From Thermodesulfobacteriota bacterium (lineage in GTDB: Bacteria > Desulfobacterota > DSM-4660 > Desulfatiglandales > Desulfatiglandaceae), in contig JANQDY010000084.1 in the NCBI GenBank assembly GCA_028278625.1, forward strand, positions 1 to 64,000: a stretch of 64,000 nt of DNA. Reading direction: 5' to 3'. Shown piece by piece: positions 51,103 through 62,508 of this stretch. Below the pieces are notes generated by a model. That model was not told the DNA's origin. It made no database searches and saw only the letters and a list, made by a program, of their open reading frames with translations. Both the position numbers and the translations under genes were made by a program. Numbering within the stretch: position 1 is the first letter of the stretch; every line of letters begins with the position of its first letter.

Positions 51103-51681
51103 CTAGTATCGCCTTTTATATCCAACTTCAATGATAACCTCACCCAGTTGCTTGCTGGAATCGGGTGCTTCACGGACCGACCGGCCGTAGATGATGAACT
51201 CATGCATCTTGGTCCCTGAAGTGCCTGCCAAATCCAGGGATGTGCCTTTTGCGGGGACTTCAACCGGCAGAAACCGTGCTTCAAAATTATCGCTCTGGTC
51301 TGAGATCGCGTCCGGAGCTTCCGTTGAATACCGATTGTTGCCGCTGACAGCCCAGTTGGTACTGTCACTGATATTGTCTTGGTCCGGCAAATCGGACTCG
51401 GTGGGTAGAGCGACTTCAGTGCCGGTCTCCCCTTCTTCCTTGTATTTCCGATCCTTCAAGTCAGCATCCGGCGTATCCTCAATTGCGCGTGCGCCCAACA
51501 TGGCAGAGGCTTCGGCGCGATAGAAGTTTTCCGCGTAGCGGACATCGTTGCCGGAGATTTGAAGCTCCAGGGACGCCGTTATGGTCGCTGCAATGCCGAT
51601 CATGGTGGCCAGGACGAGAATTATCAACGATACCACCATGATGGAACCTTTTTCATCGTTTATTCTCAAAACACGTTCCAT
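51103..51681 (-). CDS. pilX: PilX-like minor pilin-operon protein
   Basis: A 192-residue protein whose N-terminus matches PilX_N: EKGSIMVVSLIILVLATMIG, then QISGNDVRYAENFYRAEASA. It keeps a glycine before the hydrophobic helix but lacks Glu at +5, as PilX-type and GspK-type tip proteins often do. The C-terminal part is variable and beta-rich. PilX works with PilV, PilW and PilY1 in the tip complex. The ATG at 51681 is chosen over upstream options because it puts the helix at normal distance and follows AACGGAA. Confidence 0.82.
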   Translation of the reverse strand: MERVLRINDEKGSIMVVSLIILVLATMIGIAATITASLELQISGNDVRYAENFYRAEASAMLGARAIEDTPDADLKDRKYKEEGETGTEVALPTESDLPDQDNISDSTNWAVSGNNRYSTEAPDAISDQSDNFEARFLPVEVPAKGTSLDLAGTSGTKMHEFIIYGRSVREAPDSSKQLGEVIIEVGYKRRY

Positions 51682-51694
51682 TTCCGTTCTACTC

Positions 51695-52129
51695 CTAGGG
51701 CGGTTGCGGCTTAACGTCCACGAGAACCACATCCTTGTCGAGATCATCATGTTGGACCGTCACGGAAAAGAGTTTTGTACCGTCGATGGTATCACAGCCG
51801 GCGCTGCCGCCGTCACAGATCTCCCAGGAGATGGAATAGCCCGTCGGGGGATTATCGTCCTCATCGGAACCTTCATCAAGTGCGCTATCGGTATAGGCCA
51901 GGGCCATCAACCGTTCAAGTCGGTCCCGACCCAGAACGCTCGCTTCGGTGATGCGGTCGGCCCGATCATTCTGCTGGATGGAGGTTACCTGCATACTCCC
52001 CACGGCCAATATGCCGAATGCAAGCACCCCGATGGCCACCAGCACTTCAAGGAGGGTCAGGCCCTTCGACGATTGAAATCGGTTCTTTCCATACCTCCAG
52101 CCGGTTTTCATGGTCATTTGCATTGACAT
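51695..52129 (-). CDS. pilV: PilV-like minor pilin
   Basis: A minor pilin of about 144 residues: leader ending SSKG, then LTLLEVLVAIGVLAFGILAV (Glu at +5) and QNDRADRITEASVLGRDRLE, the PilV pattern. The open frame extends about 49 codons upstream through pilW in another frame, so the real start is near 52129; nearby in-frame ATGs at 52123, 52117 and 52111 cannot be excluded. It lies 13 bases before pilX. Confidence 0.82.
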   Translation of the reverse strand: MSMQMTMKTGWRYGKNRFQSSKGLTLLEVLVAIGVLAFGILAVGSMQVTSIQQNDRADRITEASVLGRDRLERLMALAYTDSALDEGSDEDDNPPTGYSISWEICDGGSAGCDTIDGTKLFSVTVQHDDLDKDVVLVDVKPQPP

Positions 52130-52133
52130 CGCT

Positions 52134-52829
52134 TTAAAGTCCCAGATTTCGGCATCCAATGCGCATACTGATGGATCTTCTTCGATAATGGTCATTTTGG
52201 GCCGACAAAACCACATCCCCCTGCAGATTTCGATATACGGTTTTGTCCGTATAATCCAGGTCCTTCCGTGAAGCACGAACCACTATGGTCACCTCAACGG
52301 CTCTGATTTTGGGAATACTGCTCGTCACGTTGAGGTTCCCGTCATCATCCAGCTGGTTTCCGTTCTGGTCCAAATAAACAAAATCCAGGGCGTCCACATT
52401 CTCTATTACCGGCTGGCGGGTCGCGTTGGCCGTACTCTGAACGCCCAGCTTCTGAATACCGTCAGAGGTGTACAGGGAATATGTGACATTTTCATAGGGC
52501 CCATTGGTAGTCCCATCCGGATCGGATCCATAGCCATTCCCTCTTAGATCCGATGTGAAGTGAATCTCATCCACATTCGCAGTGACAATGCCCGGTTTGT
52601 TGGTGTCGGTTCCGGAAGGGTTGCAGCCGGCCTCACGGATCTGATTTGACATATAGAATATGGCCGTTCTGAGATCTTGCTGCATGGCTGCCACTTCCTC
52701 CTGTGCCACATATGATCCCTGTTGGGACTGGTATGCAGCATAGATCCCGGTCATGACCAGCGCTGATACCAATATCGCCACCATTAATTCGGTCAGCGTA
52801 AACCCATTTTCTTTTCTGATAGCGATCAT
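52134..52829 (-). CDS. pilW: PilW-like minor pilin
   Basis: A 231-residue pilin-like protein: short leader, then G|FTLTELMVAILVSALVMTGI (Glu at +5) and SYVAQEEVAAMQQDLRTAIF, typical of PilW. VYRNLQGDVVLS near the end is also a frequent PilW feature. It is a minor pilin needed for pilus priming together with PilV, PilX, FimU and PilY1. Confidence 0.84.
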   Translation of the reverse strand: MIAIRKENGFTLTELMVAILVSALVMTGIYAAYQSQQGSYVAQEEVAAMQQDLRTAIFYMSNQIREAGCNPSGTDTNKPGIVTANVDEIHFTSDLRGNGYGSDPDGTTNGPYENVTYSLYTSDGIQKLGVQSTANATRQPVIENVDALDFVYLDQNGNQLDDDGNLNVTSSIPKIRAVEVTIVVRASRKDLDYTDKTVYRNLQGDVVLSAQNDHYRRRSISMRIGCRNLGL

Positions 52830-52835
52830 TGTGAT

Positions 52836-53405
52836 TTAATTAGCCGTAAAATCAACCCTGACGTTGCCGGCCCTTGACATTACGACATCGGCCTCACTGT
52901 TTCTGCCGTTCTTGATGGAAACGGTACCTGCTCCGAACCCGCCGGCGCTGTTCCTCGAAATGCCGGTTGATCGAAACGCCACCGCCTTTAGCCCATCATC
53001 GTTATTTGTGAAAGTGTTTGAGTCTGTGTGGAGGCTCGTGTGATATTCGCTCCACTTAACTTTTCGAAGAATATTCGAAGTTTCAGTATTATCAAGCACC
53101 ATATCGTTATCGGCATCCTGGAAAACCACGTAGTCATATGTTATGCTGTCAACAGGCTGGTTGAAAGTGACGGTGCAGTTGGCACCGGTCTTGATAGCCG
53201 TTATTCTTGCCAGATGAAAGCTGGCCCGCAGGTCGTTTGCTGCGCTTTTCAGGTAGTAGTTTGGAAGCCATTGGATGAATCCGGGTATTGCTATGACACT
53301 GATAATCCCAAATATGCCGACGGCAACCATTAATTCAGGCAAGGAAAAACCACCCTCAAACGACTTTTTCTTTCTTTTCAAGAATTCCTGATTCTTAACC
53401 ATCAA
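52836..53405 (-). CDS. fimT: FimT/FimU (GspH-like) minor pilin
   Basis: A 189-residue pilin-like protein with a basic leader, then G|FSLPELMVAVGIFGIISVIA (Glu at +5), followed by LKSAANDLRASFHLARITAI. The C-terminal beta-rich domain contains TGISRNSAGGFGAGTV. It belongs to the GspH/FimT group; FimT and FimU cannot be separated from sequence alone. It is the first gene of the minor-pilin unit and lies behind the sigma-54-like site. Confidence 0.8.
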   Translation of the reverse strand: MMVKNQEFLKRKKKSFEGGFSLPELMVAVGIFGIISVIAIPGFIQWLPNYYLKSAANDLRASFHLARITAIKTGANCTVTFNQPVDSITYDYVVFQDADNDMVLDNTETSNILRKVKWSEYHTSLHTDSNTFTNNDDGLKAVAFRSTGISRNSAGGFGAGTVSIKNGRNSEADVVMSRAGNVRVDFTAN

Positions 53406-53417
53406 TTCGGTCGCCTT

Positions 53418-53662
53418 TCAGGCAACAACAGCCATACGCATGCCCATACAGGCAATAACTAGGTGACCTAAATGTTTATGCAATAAGTAGACCATGGGAT
53501 TTCTCACCATCAATGATTCAATGATCTCTTTTGCCTTCCGAACGAACTTCGTGCTGCTGTCTGCAACACAGATCGTTCCCACAATCTGCTTATCATTAGG
53601 CCATCAAAATGAATTTCTCCACGAAAAGGTCTTTTGATATCCATATGTTTACCAGATGACAT
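53418..53662 (-). pseudogene. Frameshifted small unknown gene upstream of the minor-pilin unit
   Basis: From ATG 53662 the frame reads GKHMDIKRPFRGEIHFDGL, then breaks. Removing one base near 53600 gives NDKQIVGTICVADSSTKFVR and further coding-like sequence (KEIIESLMVRNPMVYLLHKH) to the TGA at 53418. The restored product would have about 80 residues. I do not recognise it. The coding-like composition on both sides of the break and the single-base offset suggest a recently broken gene or a sequence error. Confidence 0.35.
53479..53494 (-). promoter_or_regulatory. Candidate sigma-54 promoter for the minor-pilin unit
   Basis: On the minus strand TGGTCT-N5-TTGCA keeps the GG and GC doublets of the -24/-12 consensus (TGGCAC-N5-TTGCA) at the right distance. 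The predicted start near 53467 leaves a leader of about 60 bases to the FimT-like gene. RpoN control of pilin genes is common, but the site sits inside a decayed ORF, so chance is possible. Confidence 0.4.
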
Positions 53663-54030
53663 ACCCTTCAGCGAAACGCCTCTGCCTTAGCAGAAGATTT
53701 TTTTTAAGACGCAGGCAACCGGTCTTTGTCCCGGCACCTAAATCTTGATGACAAATATCTGCCTTGTACGATCAAGGTTCTTAGATTCATACACACAATA
53801 AAAACGTAAAAAGGTTTGACGGCAAACCGTAAAATCTATTGACAGCCAAGCGGGTTTTCCACGCTTACTTATTCCCTATGGCCGGTTTTTCACCCTCAGC
53901 AGATACCGGCGGCGGCGAATGAATTTCAATGGGATTCATGTTTGTTTGAGGATGCATCACTTAAACCGGGCAAGTCAAGAGAATATGGCCGATTTCACTT
54001 TTCGCAGAGACACTCGATAAGGTCCTGAAC
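53663..54030. other. Non-coding region between the DUF362 gene and the pilin unit
   Basis: About 370 bases with no gene I can support. A short hairpin followed by eight T residues on the plus strand (TCTGC-CTTA-GCAGA then T-run, about 53682-53703) could be a weak terminator, but no plus-strand gene needs it. The minus-strand GGGACAAAGACC nearby recalls a GEMM riboswitch core but fails the required pairing. Confidence 0.4.
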
Positions 54031-55122
54031 TTATTGTAGTGGAAATCTCTCAAAATACCGCCCCCATTGGCTGTTGGCTCTGATTACATCCATTATACGT
54101 TTTCCCACAAACGGCCACCAGAGGTGATCATGGTACAGGTAGGACCCGAACACGAAGAGATAAACCAGCGGGGTGTGAAAGAGGAGTTTCTGAAATCGCT
54201 TCAAGGGACTGAACCAGAACAGATTCCCGAACCGGCTGGCAAGATTATCCCCCACCTGAAACCCGAAGTTCACCCCTTCAATGTTTTCGCCCCTCACCTC
54301 AATCCGGGCCGTATCACCGACTCCCAGGCCGTCCTCATGGGCCATTCGAACATAACCGATGCCCATGGGATCAAATCCCATGAGTTTTGCGGCCACGGCA
54401 TCAACGGCCACGGAATCGGAACCCGCCAATATCAGGTTTTTTTCTACCGGTGTCATGGTTCGGGGCCCAGGTCCGTTTCCGCAGAGGGTGCCGTCCATCA
54501 CCGTGAAGATGCCGCTGTGAATCTCCTTCTGAATGGCCAGAAGATCCACCAGGGTTTCATGAATCACGCTGTGGGTGTAGTGCCTGCGCCGGTTCAGAAG
54601 TCCACCGAAGGCATTTTTCATGCTGCCGGTGGTGGTGGTGTAGATGTGGCATTTCATGGTGGGGAGATGAACGATATTTCGATTGTGAAGAAAGTCCGGT
54701 ATTCTGATGCCGTCCGGATATATGCGGTCCAGGGCCCGCATTTTCGCTTTTGGCCGGTAGATCCCCCATGTCACGTCGCCGCCTTTGAAGTTGTACCGTT
54801 CCGGGATACCGTATCTCCCGTACACGGGCGTTAATCTGTTAAGGCGACCCCCTTTGAACGCATCGGTCACCACCGTATTGTTGTGTAGTGCCACCAGTCT
54901 GTCAAACCCGCTCTGACGAAGCCCCAGGATGGTCCCCGTCAACTGCCAGGGGGTGGTATTGGCGGACAAAAAGGGATAGTGCCAGGAGATGTTGTCTTTC
55001 AGGATCGTGTCCGTTGATGGGTCCATGGCATCCGTTGATCCCGCCATGGTCATCAGCCGGGGAATATCCTCAAGGATACGTTCCGGATCGGTTTTTAGGA
55101 CAGCGACAACGGACTTCTTCAT
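54031..55122 (-). CDS. DUF362 protein
   Basis: A 363-residue soluble protein of the DUF362 family: VVAVLKTDPERILEDIPRLM at the start, PDFLHNRNIVHLPTMKCHIY and GSMKNAFGGLLNRRRHYTHS in the middle, and TVMDGTLCGNGPGPRTMTPV then LAGSDSVAVDAVAAKLMGFD. The family often occurs with iron-sulfur clusters, but no Cys-rich ferredoxin motif is present here. Its function is unknown. The start codon directly follows the stop of the UbiA gene (TGAATG), so the two are coupled. Confidence 0.8.
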   Translation of the reverse strand: MKKSVVAVLKTDPERILEDIPRLMTMAGSTDAMDPSTDTILKDNISWHYPFLSANTTPWQLTGTILGLRQSGFDRLVALHNNTVVTDAFKGGRLNRLTPVYGRYGIPERYNFKGGDVTWGIYRPKAKMRALDRIYPDGIRIPDFLHNRNIVHLPTMKCHIYTTTTGSMKNAFGGLLNRRRHYTHSVIHETLVDLLAIQKEIHSGIFTVMDGTLCGNGPGPRTMTPVEKNLILAGSDSVAVDAVAAKLMGFDPMGIGYVRMAHEDGLGVGDTARIEVRGENIEGVNFGFQVGDNLASRFGNLFWFSPLKRFQKLLFHTPLVYLFVFGSYLYHDHLWWPFVGKRIMDVIRANSQWGRYFERFPLQ

Positions 55123-56007
55123 TCAGATCACACCATAAATAATCAACACGCAGCAAATCCCCCACAACAGGACGCTCAGAAGCAGGGGCCGGTCCAACAT
55201 AAGCACCCTGCCGGGGGAATCCCCCAGAAGCTTCTCATACATGAGGTATAGATAACGAAAAATCCCGTAGAGCACAAACGGAAAGGTATAAATGAGATGA
55301 TCCGTCTGAAATTTCCCGATGGTCTCTGGGGATATGCAGTAGAGCATGTAACAGAGCAGGGTGACGGCGGTGACAATACTGATCATCTGGTTCAGGAGCC
55401 GGGGAGTGTAATAAACAAAGACTTTCCGGTGCAGACGAGCTTCTTCCTTCCCCAGAAGCACCAGTTCGCTCCGTCGTTTCCCCAGGGTCAGAAACATGGC
55501 AATGGAGATGGTGCAAATGACCAACCAGTTGGAAATCGGTACATTGACCGCGGCTCCCCCCGCCACAACCCTCAGGAAAAAACCCGCGGATACGCAAAAA
55601 ACATCCAAAATCACGAAATCCTTGAGTTTGAAATTGTAGGCGAACTGAACCACAAGGTAAACCATGATTGCCAGGAAAAAACCGATACCCAAAAAGCCGG
55701 CCCAGACAGCTGATATAAAGAGAAGTGTCATGGCAAACCACTTTGCCGTGCCCGCTGAAATCAGTCCGGAAGCCAGGGGGCGGTTTTTCTTGTAAGGATG
55801 GCGCCTATCCGCCTCCAAATCCACGAGGTCATTGACCAAATAGATGCCACCGGCCATCAGGCAGAAAACCATGGCGGCCATTAATCCCTGAACAACACTT
55901 GGGAAATGGAACATTTTTTTTGCAAAAACCAACGGGACCAGCACGAAAGCGTTTTTGATCCACTGATCAGGTCGCAAAGATTTGACAATTGCGGATACGG
56001 TTCCCAT
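55123..56007 (-). CDS. UbiA-family prenyltransferase, decaprenyl-phosphate phosphoribosyltransferase-like
   Basis: A 294-residue membrane protein with about nine helices. It starts VKSLRPDQWIKNAFVLVPLV, and the UbiA aspartate motif is NDLVDLEADRRHPYKKNRPL. This opening and the KRRSELVLLG loop match the subgroup that transfers 5-phosphoribose to polyprenyl phosphate (first step of decaprenyl-phosphoribose synthesis) rather than the quinone or heme branches. The product in this organism is not established. It heads a two-gene unit with the DUF362 gene and is divergent from lepB. Confidence 0.8.
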   Translation of the reverse strand: MGTVSAIVKSLRPDQWIKNAFVLVPLVFAKKMFHFPSVVQGLMAAMVFCLMAGGIYLVNDLVDLEADRRHPYKKNRPLASGLISAGTAKWFAMTLLFISAVWAGFLGIGFFLAIMVYLVVQFAYNFKLKDFVILDVFCVSAGFFLRVVAGGAAVNVPISNWLVICTISIAMFLTLGKRRSELVLLGKEEARLHRKVFVYYTPRLLNQMISIVTAVTLLCYMLYCISPETIGKFQTDHLIYTFPFVLYGIFRYLYLMYEKLLGDSPGRVLMLDRPLLLSVLLWGICCVLIIYGVI

Positions 56008-56232
56008 ATAAACCCCGAAAATCCGAGATGCCGTACAAGACTATGTCGACGCTCTCCTGGTGTCAATGGCGCAAATGAAATCAATGCCATCTCTTTCTTA
56101 GAAGGAATGGAATCCATGAAAAAATCGGCATCAAATAACGACCGGCCAAAAACCCCTTTACAAAGAACCCCTTAAAGATTACATTTCCCGAACAAATCTG
56201 AGGGCATTCTCGTTTGAAGGGATCCATGGAAA

Positions 56233-56886
56233 ATGGAAGAAAGCAGTCAGTTGCAGAAGGAGGCGTTATTGAAAGAGAAAAAATCCAAAAGTGGATTGAA
56301 GAAAAAGGGCGTCATTCGAGAATATGCGGAGGCCGCGGTCATCGCTATTCTTCTGGCACTCTTCATTCGGACGTTTGTGGTACAGGCTTTTAAGATCCCT
56401 TCGGGCTCCATGAAACCAACGCTTCTAGTGGGTGATCATATCCTTGTTAATAAATTCTTGTACGGCATCAAGATTCCCTTTACCGACAAAACGCTGATCC
56501 CCATCAGTGAACCCAAGCGGGGGGATATCATCGTTTTTATCTACCCGGTGGATCCTGAAAAGGATTTTATCAAGCGCGTCATCGGTATTCCCGGGGACAC
56601 CGTGGAGATCAAAGGTGAAAAAGTCTTTATTAACGGAAAACCGTACCATGACGAACACGGATTCTATTCCAAAACGGGAAGTACGGATGCCCGCATGGGG
56701 AAGGTCGACCATTTCGGGCCGGTAACCGTTCCGAAGGATCATCTGTTCGTCATGGGGGATAACCGCAACCACAGTTATGACAGCCGTTTTTGGGGATTCG
56801 TACCGCTCTCCTCGGTGAAAGGAAAGGCTTTTATCATTTATTGGTCGTGGCCTCACTGGAAGCGTTTTCTGCATATCGTTGATTGA
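56233..56886 (+). CDS. lepB: Signal peptidase I
   Basis: A 217-residue type I signal peptidase. A basic N-terminus and one membrane helix (AAVIAILLALFIRTFVVQAF) precede the catalytic Ser in KIPSGSMKPTL. The catalytic Lys lies in DFIKRVIGIPGDTVEI, and the box E motif is GDNRNHSYDSRFWGFVP. It removes signal peptides from Sec- and Tat-exported proteins at the outer face of the cytoplasmic membrane. Length and single-anchor topology fit the shorter LepB group rather than the two-helix E. coli form. Confidence 0.93.
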   Translation: MEESSQLQKEALLKEKKSKSGLKKKGVIREYAEAAVIAILLALFIRTFVVQAFKIPSGSMKPTLLVGDHILVNKFLYGIKIPFTDKTLIPISEPKRGDIIVFIYPVDPEKDFIKRVIGIPGDTVEIKGEKVFINGKPYHDEHGFYSKTGSTDARMGKVDHFGPVTVPKDHLFVMGDNRNHSYDSRFWGFVPLSSVKGKAFIIYWSWPHWKRFLHIVD

Positions 56887-56931
56887 CGCGTTTGGAAAGT
56901 GTTATATTTTCAAATGTCTCATCTTTGAGTA

Positions 56932-60577
<3,646 letters not shown>

Positions 60578-60640
60578 TGCCCATGGGGCCGAACAGGTTT
60601 TTTATGTGCGGCTATTGCCTTTCATAACCAACTAAACCAG

Positions 60641-60670
60641 AAGGCCCCTTTCTTAAGGGGCCTTTTTATT
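60641..60670 (+). terminator. Rho-independent terminator after nifJ
   Basis: A perfect 10-bp stem (AAGGCCCCTT, 4-base loop, AAGGGGCCTT at 60655-60664) is followed by a T-rich tail. It separates the PFOR gene from the next gene, whose ribosome site starts at 60671. Confidence 0.9.
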
Positions 60671-60684
60671 GGAGGGTGAGAAAA

Positions 60685-61128
60685 ATGAAAATCAATGATA
60701 CGCAAACCATTGAAAGCATCATTTCTGAATCGAAGGTGTGCCGGCTCGGGCTCACGGACGGCACAGAACCGTATATTGTGCCCCTTTGTTTCGGATACCG
60801 CAACAAAGCCCTCTATTTCCATACCGGTAGAAACGGTAAGAAAATCGATATGCTCCTAAAAAACAACCGTGTTTGTTTTGAAATGGAAGTGGGTGTGGAA
60901 GTCTTTCCGGCGGACAATCCCTGCAAGTGGAACATGCGATACCGAAGCGTGGTGGGCAGCGGCCGCGCCCTTCTTCTTAAAGACGCCGCTGAAAAGAAGG
61001 AAGCCCTGGATATCATCGTAAACCATTACGGCGGCAAACCGACCCCATACGATGAAAAACTGGTCGACGGCCTGTCCGTTATTAAGGTTTTGGTCGACAG
61101 CTTTACGGGAAGAGAATCAAAGGTATAG
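60685..61128 (+). CDS. FMN-binding PNPOx-like (Nim-type) split-barrel protein
   Basis: A 147-residue pyridoxamine-phosphate-oxidase-like protein: IISESKVCRLGLTDGTEPYI, LCFGYRNKALYFHTGRNGKK, then EVGVEVFPADNPCKWNMRYR and VVGSGRALLLKDAAEKKEAL. Proteins of this type bind FMN or a related cofactor and often act as small reductases; the substrate is unknown. The ATG at 60685 follows GGAGG by 9 bases; the in-frame GTG at 60676 overlaps the ribosome site. The end overlaps the convergent surE gene by 12 bases. Confidence 0.82.
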   Translation: MKINDTQTIESIISESKVCRLGLTDGTEPYIVPLCFGYRNKALYFHTGRNGKKIDMLLKNNRVCFEMEVGVEVFPADNPCKWNMRYRSVVGSGRALLLKDAAEKKEALDIIVNHYGGKPTPYDEKLVDGLSVIKVLVDSFTGRESKV

Positions 61129-61902
61129 ATCACCCAACTCATCCGGCAGGCCCGAATCTCTCAACCGTTTCAATTCCTCTTCGGCGGTCAGATCGTAATG
61201 GATGGGGGTGATGGTGATTTTGTTCCGTCTCAGGGCGGCCGTATCGTTGTCCGGGTTTCCATTTTCAATGAACGTCTCCCCGGCCAGCCAGTAGTAAACA
61301 TTTCCCCGCGGATCGCGACGTTTTTCGAACCGCTCCTCAAACCAACTGGTTCCCTGCCGCGCCAGGCACACCCCTTCTATCTCCTCCGGGGCCACGGGGG
61401 GGATATTCACATTCAGGGCAGTCCCCTCCCCGAGGCCGCTTTTATTCAGAAAGCGGATCACTTTTCGGCTGAAACGGGCCGCAAAGGAAAAATCGGGCTT
61501 TGCTTGAATGCCTAAAGAGATGGCGGCCGACGGAATCCCCAAAAAGGCCCCTTCGGTGGCGGCTGAAACCGTTCCCGAATAAAGAATGTTGATGCCCACG
61601 TTGTTGCCCACATTAATGCCCGAAAGGATCATATCCGGCCTCGGATCGAGAATTTCCTGAACCGCAATCTTAACGCAGTCCGCCGGTGTCCCGCTCACGG
61701 CATATCCAAAAAAACCGCCGTTTTTGTGGACTTTCTTGACACGGATGGGGTCCACAAGGGTAATGGCGTGCCCCACGGCACTCATCTCCGCCTCGGGGGC
61801 CACAATATGGAGTTCATGATGGTCTTTAAGCGCCTCGTACAGGGCAAAAAGCCCTGGCGCATATATGCCGTCGTCATTGGTCAGGAGTATTTTCATCTTC
61901 AT
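61117..61902 (-). CDS. surE: 5'/3'-nucleotidase SurE
   Basis: A 261-residue SurE: metal and phosphate motifs ILLTNDDGIYAPGLFALYEA, DMILSGINVGNNVGINILYS and SGTVSAATEGAFLGIPSAAI, with the late NDTAALRRNKITITPI. It dephosphorylates nucleoside monophosphates and short polyphosphates. AAGGTAGCC precedes the ATG at 61902; ATG 61896 is possible. It is divergent from the NUDIX gene, with a 68-base shared upstream region. Confidence 0.93.
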   Translation of the reverse strand: MKMKILLTNDDGIYAPGLFALYEALKDHHELHIVAPEAEMSAVGHAITLVDPIRVKKVHKNGGFFGYAVSGTPADCVKIAVQEILDPRPDMILSGINVGNNVGINILYSGTVSAATEGAFLGIPSAAISLGIQAKPDFSFAARFSRKVIRFLNKSGLGEGTALNVNIPPVAPEEIEGVCLARQGTSWFEERFEKRRDPRGNVYYWLAGETFIENGNPDNDTAALRRNKITITPIHYDLTAEEELKRLRDSGLPDELGDLYL

Positions 61903-61970
61903 GGCTACCTTGCACTTGCTTCCACAATCAAACTTCTGTATATTTTCATTTTACCCTATCTTTTTGAGAA

Positions 61971-62504
61971 ATGACAGCACAAGTAAATTCCCGGACAATT
62001 CTTCATAGGGGCAGAGTTTTCAAGCTGATGCGGGAAAACGTGACCCTTTTAAACGGCGTGGTTGCGGAAGTGGACGTTATTCGACATCCGGGAGCCGCGG
62101 CCATTGTTCCCTTTTCGCAACAGGATACGCTCCTGATGATTCGGCAGTACCGCCATGCGACGGGCGGGTTCATTTGGGAAATCCCCGCCGGCACCATGGA
62201 TCCGGGGGAATCGGCAATTGATTGCGCAAAGAGAGAATTGATTGAAGAAACCGGTTTTTCGGCTGAAACCTGGATGCGTCTGGGCGAAATTACCCCCCTT
62301 CCCGCCTACTCAGACGAACGAATCCATATCTTTGGTGCAACCGACCTGACCCCTCAAAAACAGCGTCTTGATCAGGATGAAATCCTTGACGCCCATGAAG
62401 TCCCTTTTGATGATGCCCTCAAAATGATCCGGGATAACAAAATCCAGGATGCCAAGACCATTTCGGGCTTGTTCATGGCCAACCTTCGGATGAGAGTCGA
62501 TTAA
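61971..62504 (+). CDS. NUDIX hydrolase, ADP-ribose pyrophosphatase-like
   Basis: A 177-residue NUDIX protein. The box reads GTMDPGESAIDCAKRELIEE then TGF, fitting G-x5-E-x7-R-E-x2-E-E-x-G. The N-terminal strand VDVIRHPGAAAIVPF and QYRHATGGFIWEIPAG match the ADP-sugar pyrophosphatase group (NudF-like). It would hydrolyse ADP-ribose or related sugars; the exact substrate is open. Four bases separate it from the GHMP kinase, so the two are one unit. Confidence 0.87.
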   Translation: MTAQVNSRTILHRGRVFKLMRENVTLLNGVVAEVDVIRHPGAAAIVPFSQQDTLLMIRQYRHATGGFIWEIPAGTMDPGESAIDCAKRELIEETGFSAETWMRLGEITPLPAYSDERIHIFGATDLTPQKQRLDQDEILDAHEVPFDDALKMIRDNKIQDAKTISGLFMANLRMRVD

Positions 62505-62508
62505 GCCC

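Noticed and set aside
53690..53770. GGGACAAAGACC-like sequence resembling a GEMM (c-di-GMP) riboswitch core
   Set aside because: The required GGGACGCAAAGCC core and the tetraloop-receptor stem are not present, and the position is not a gene leader.
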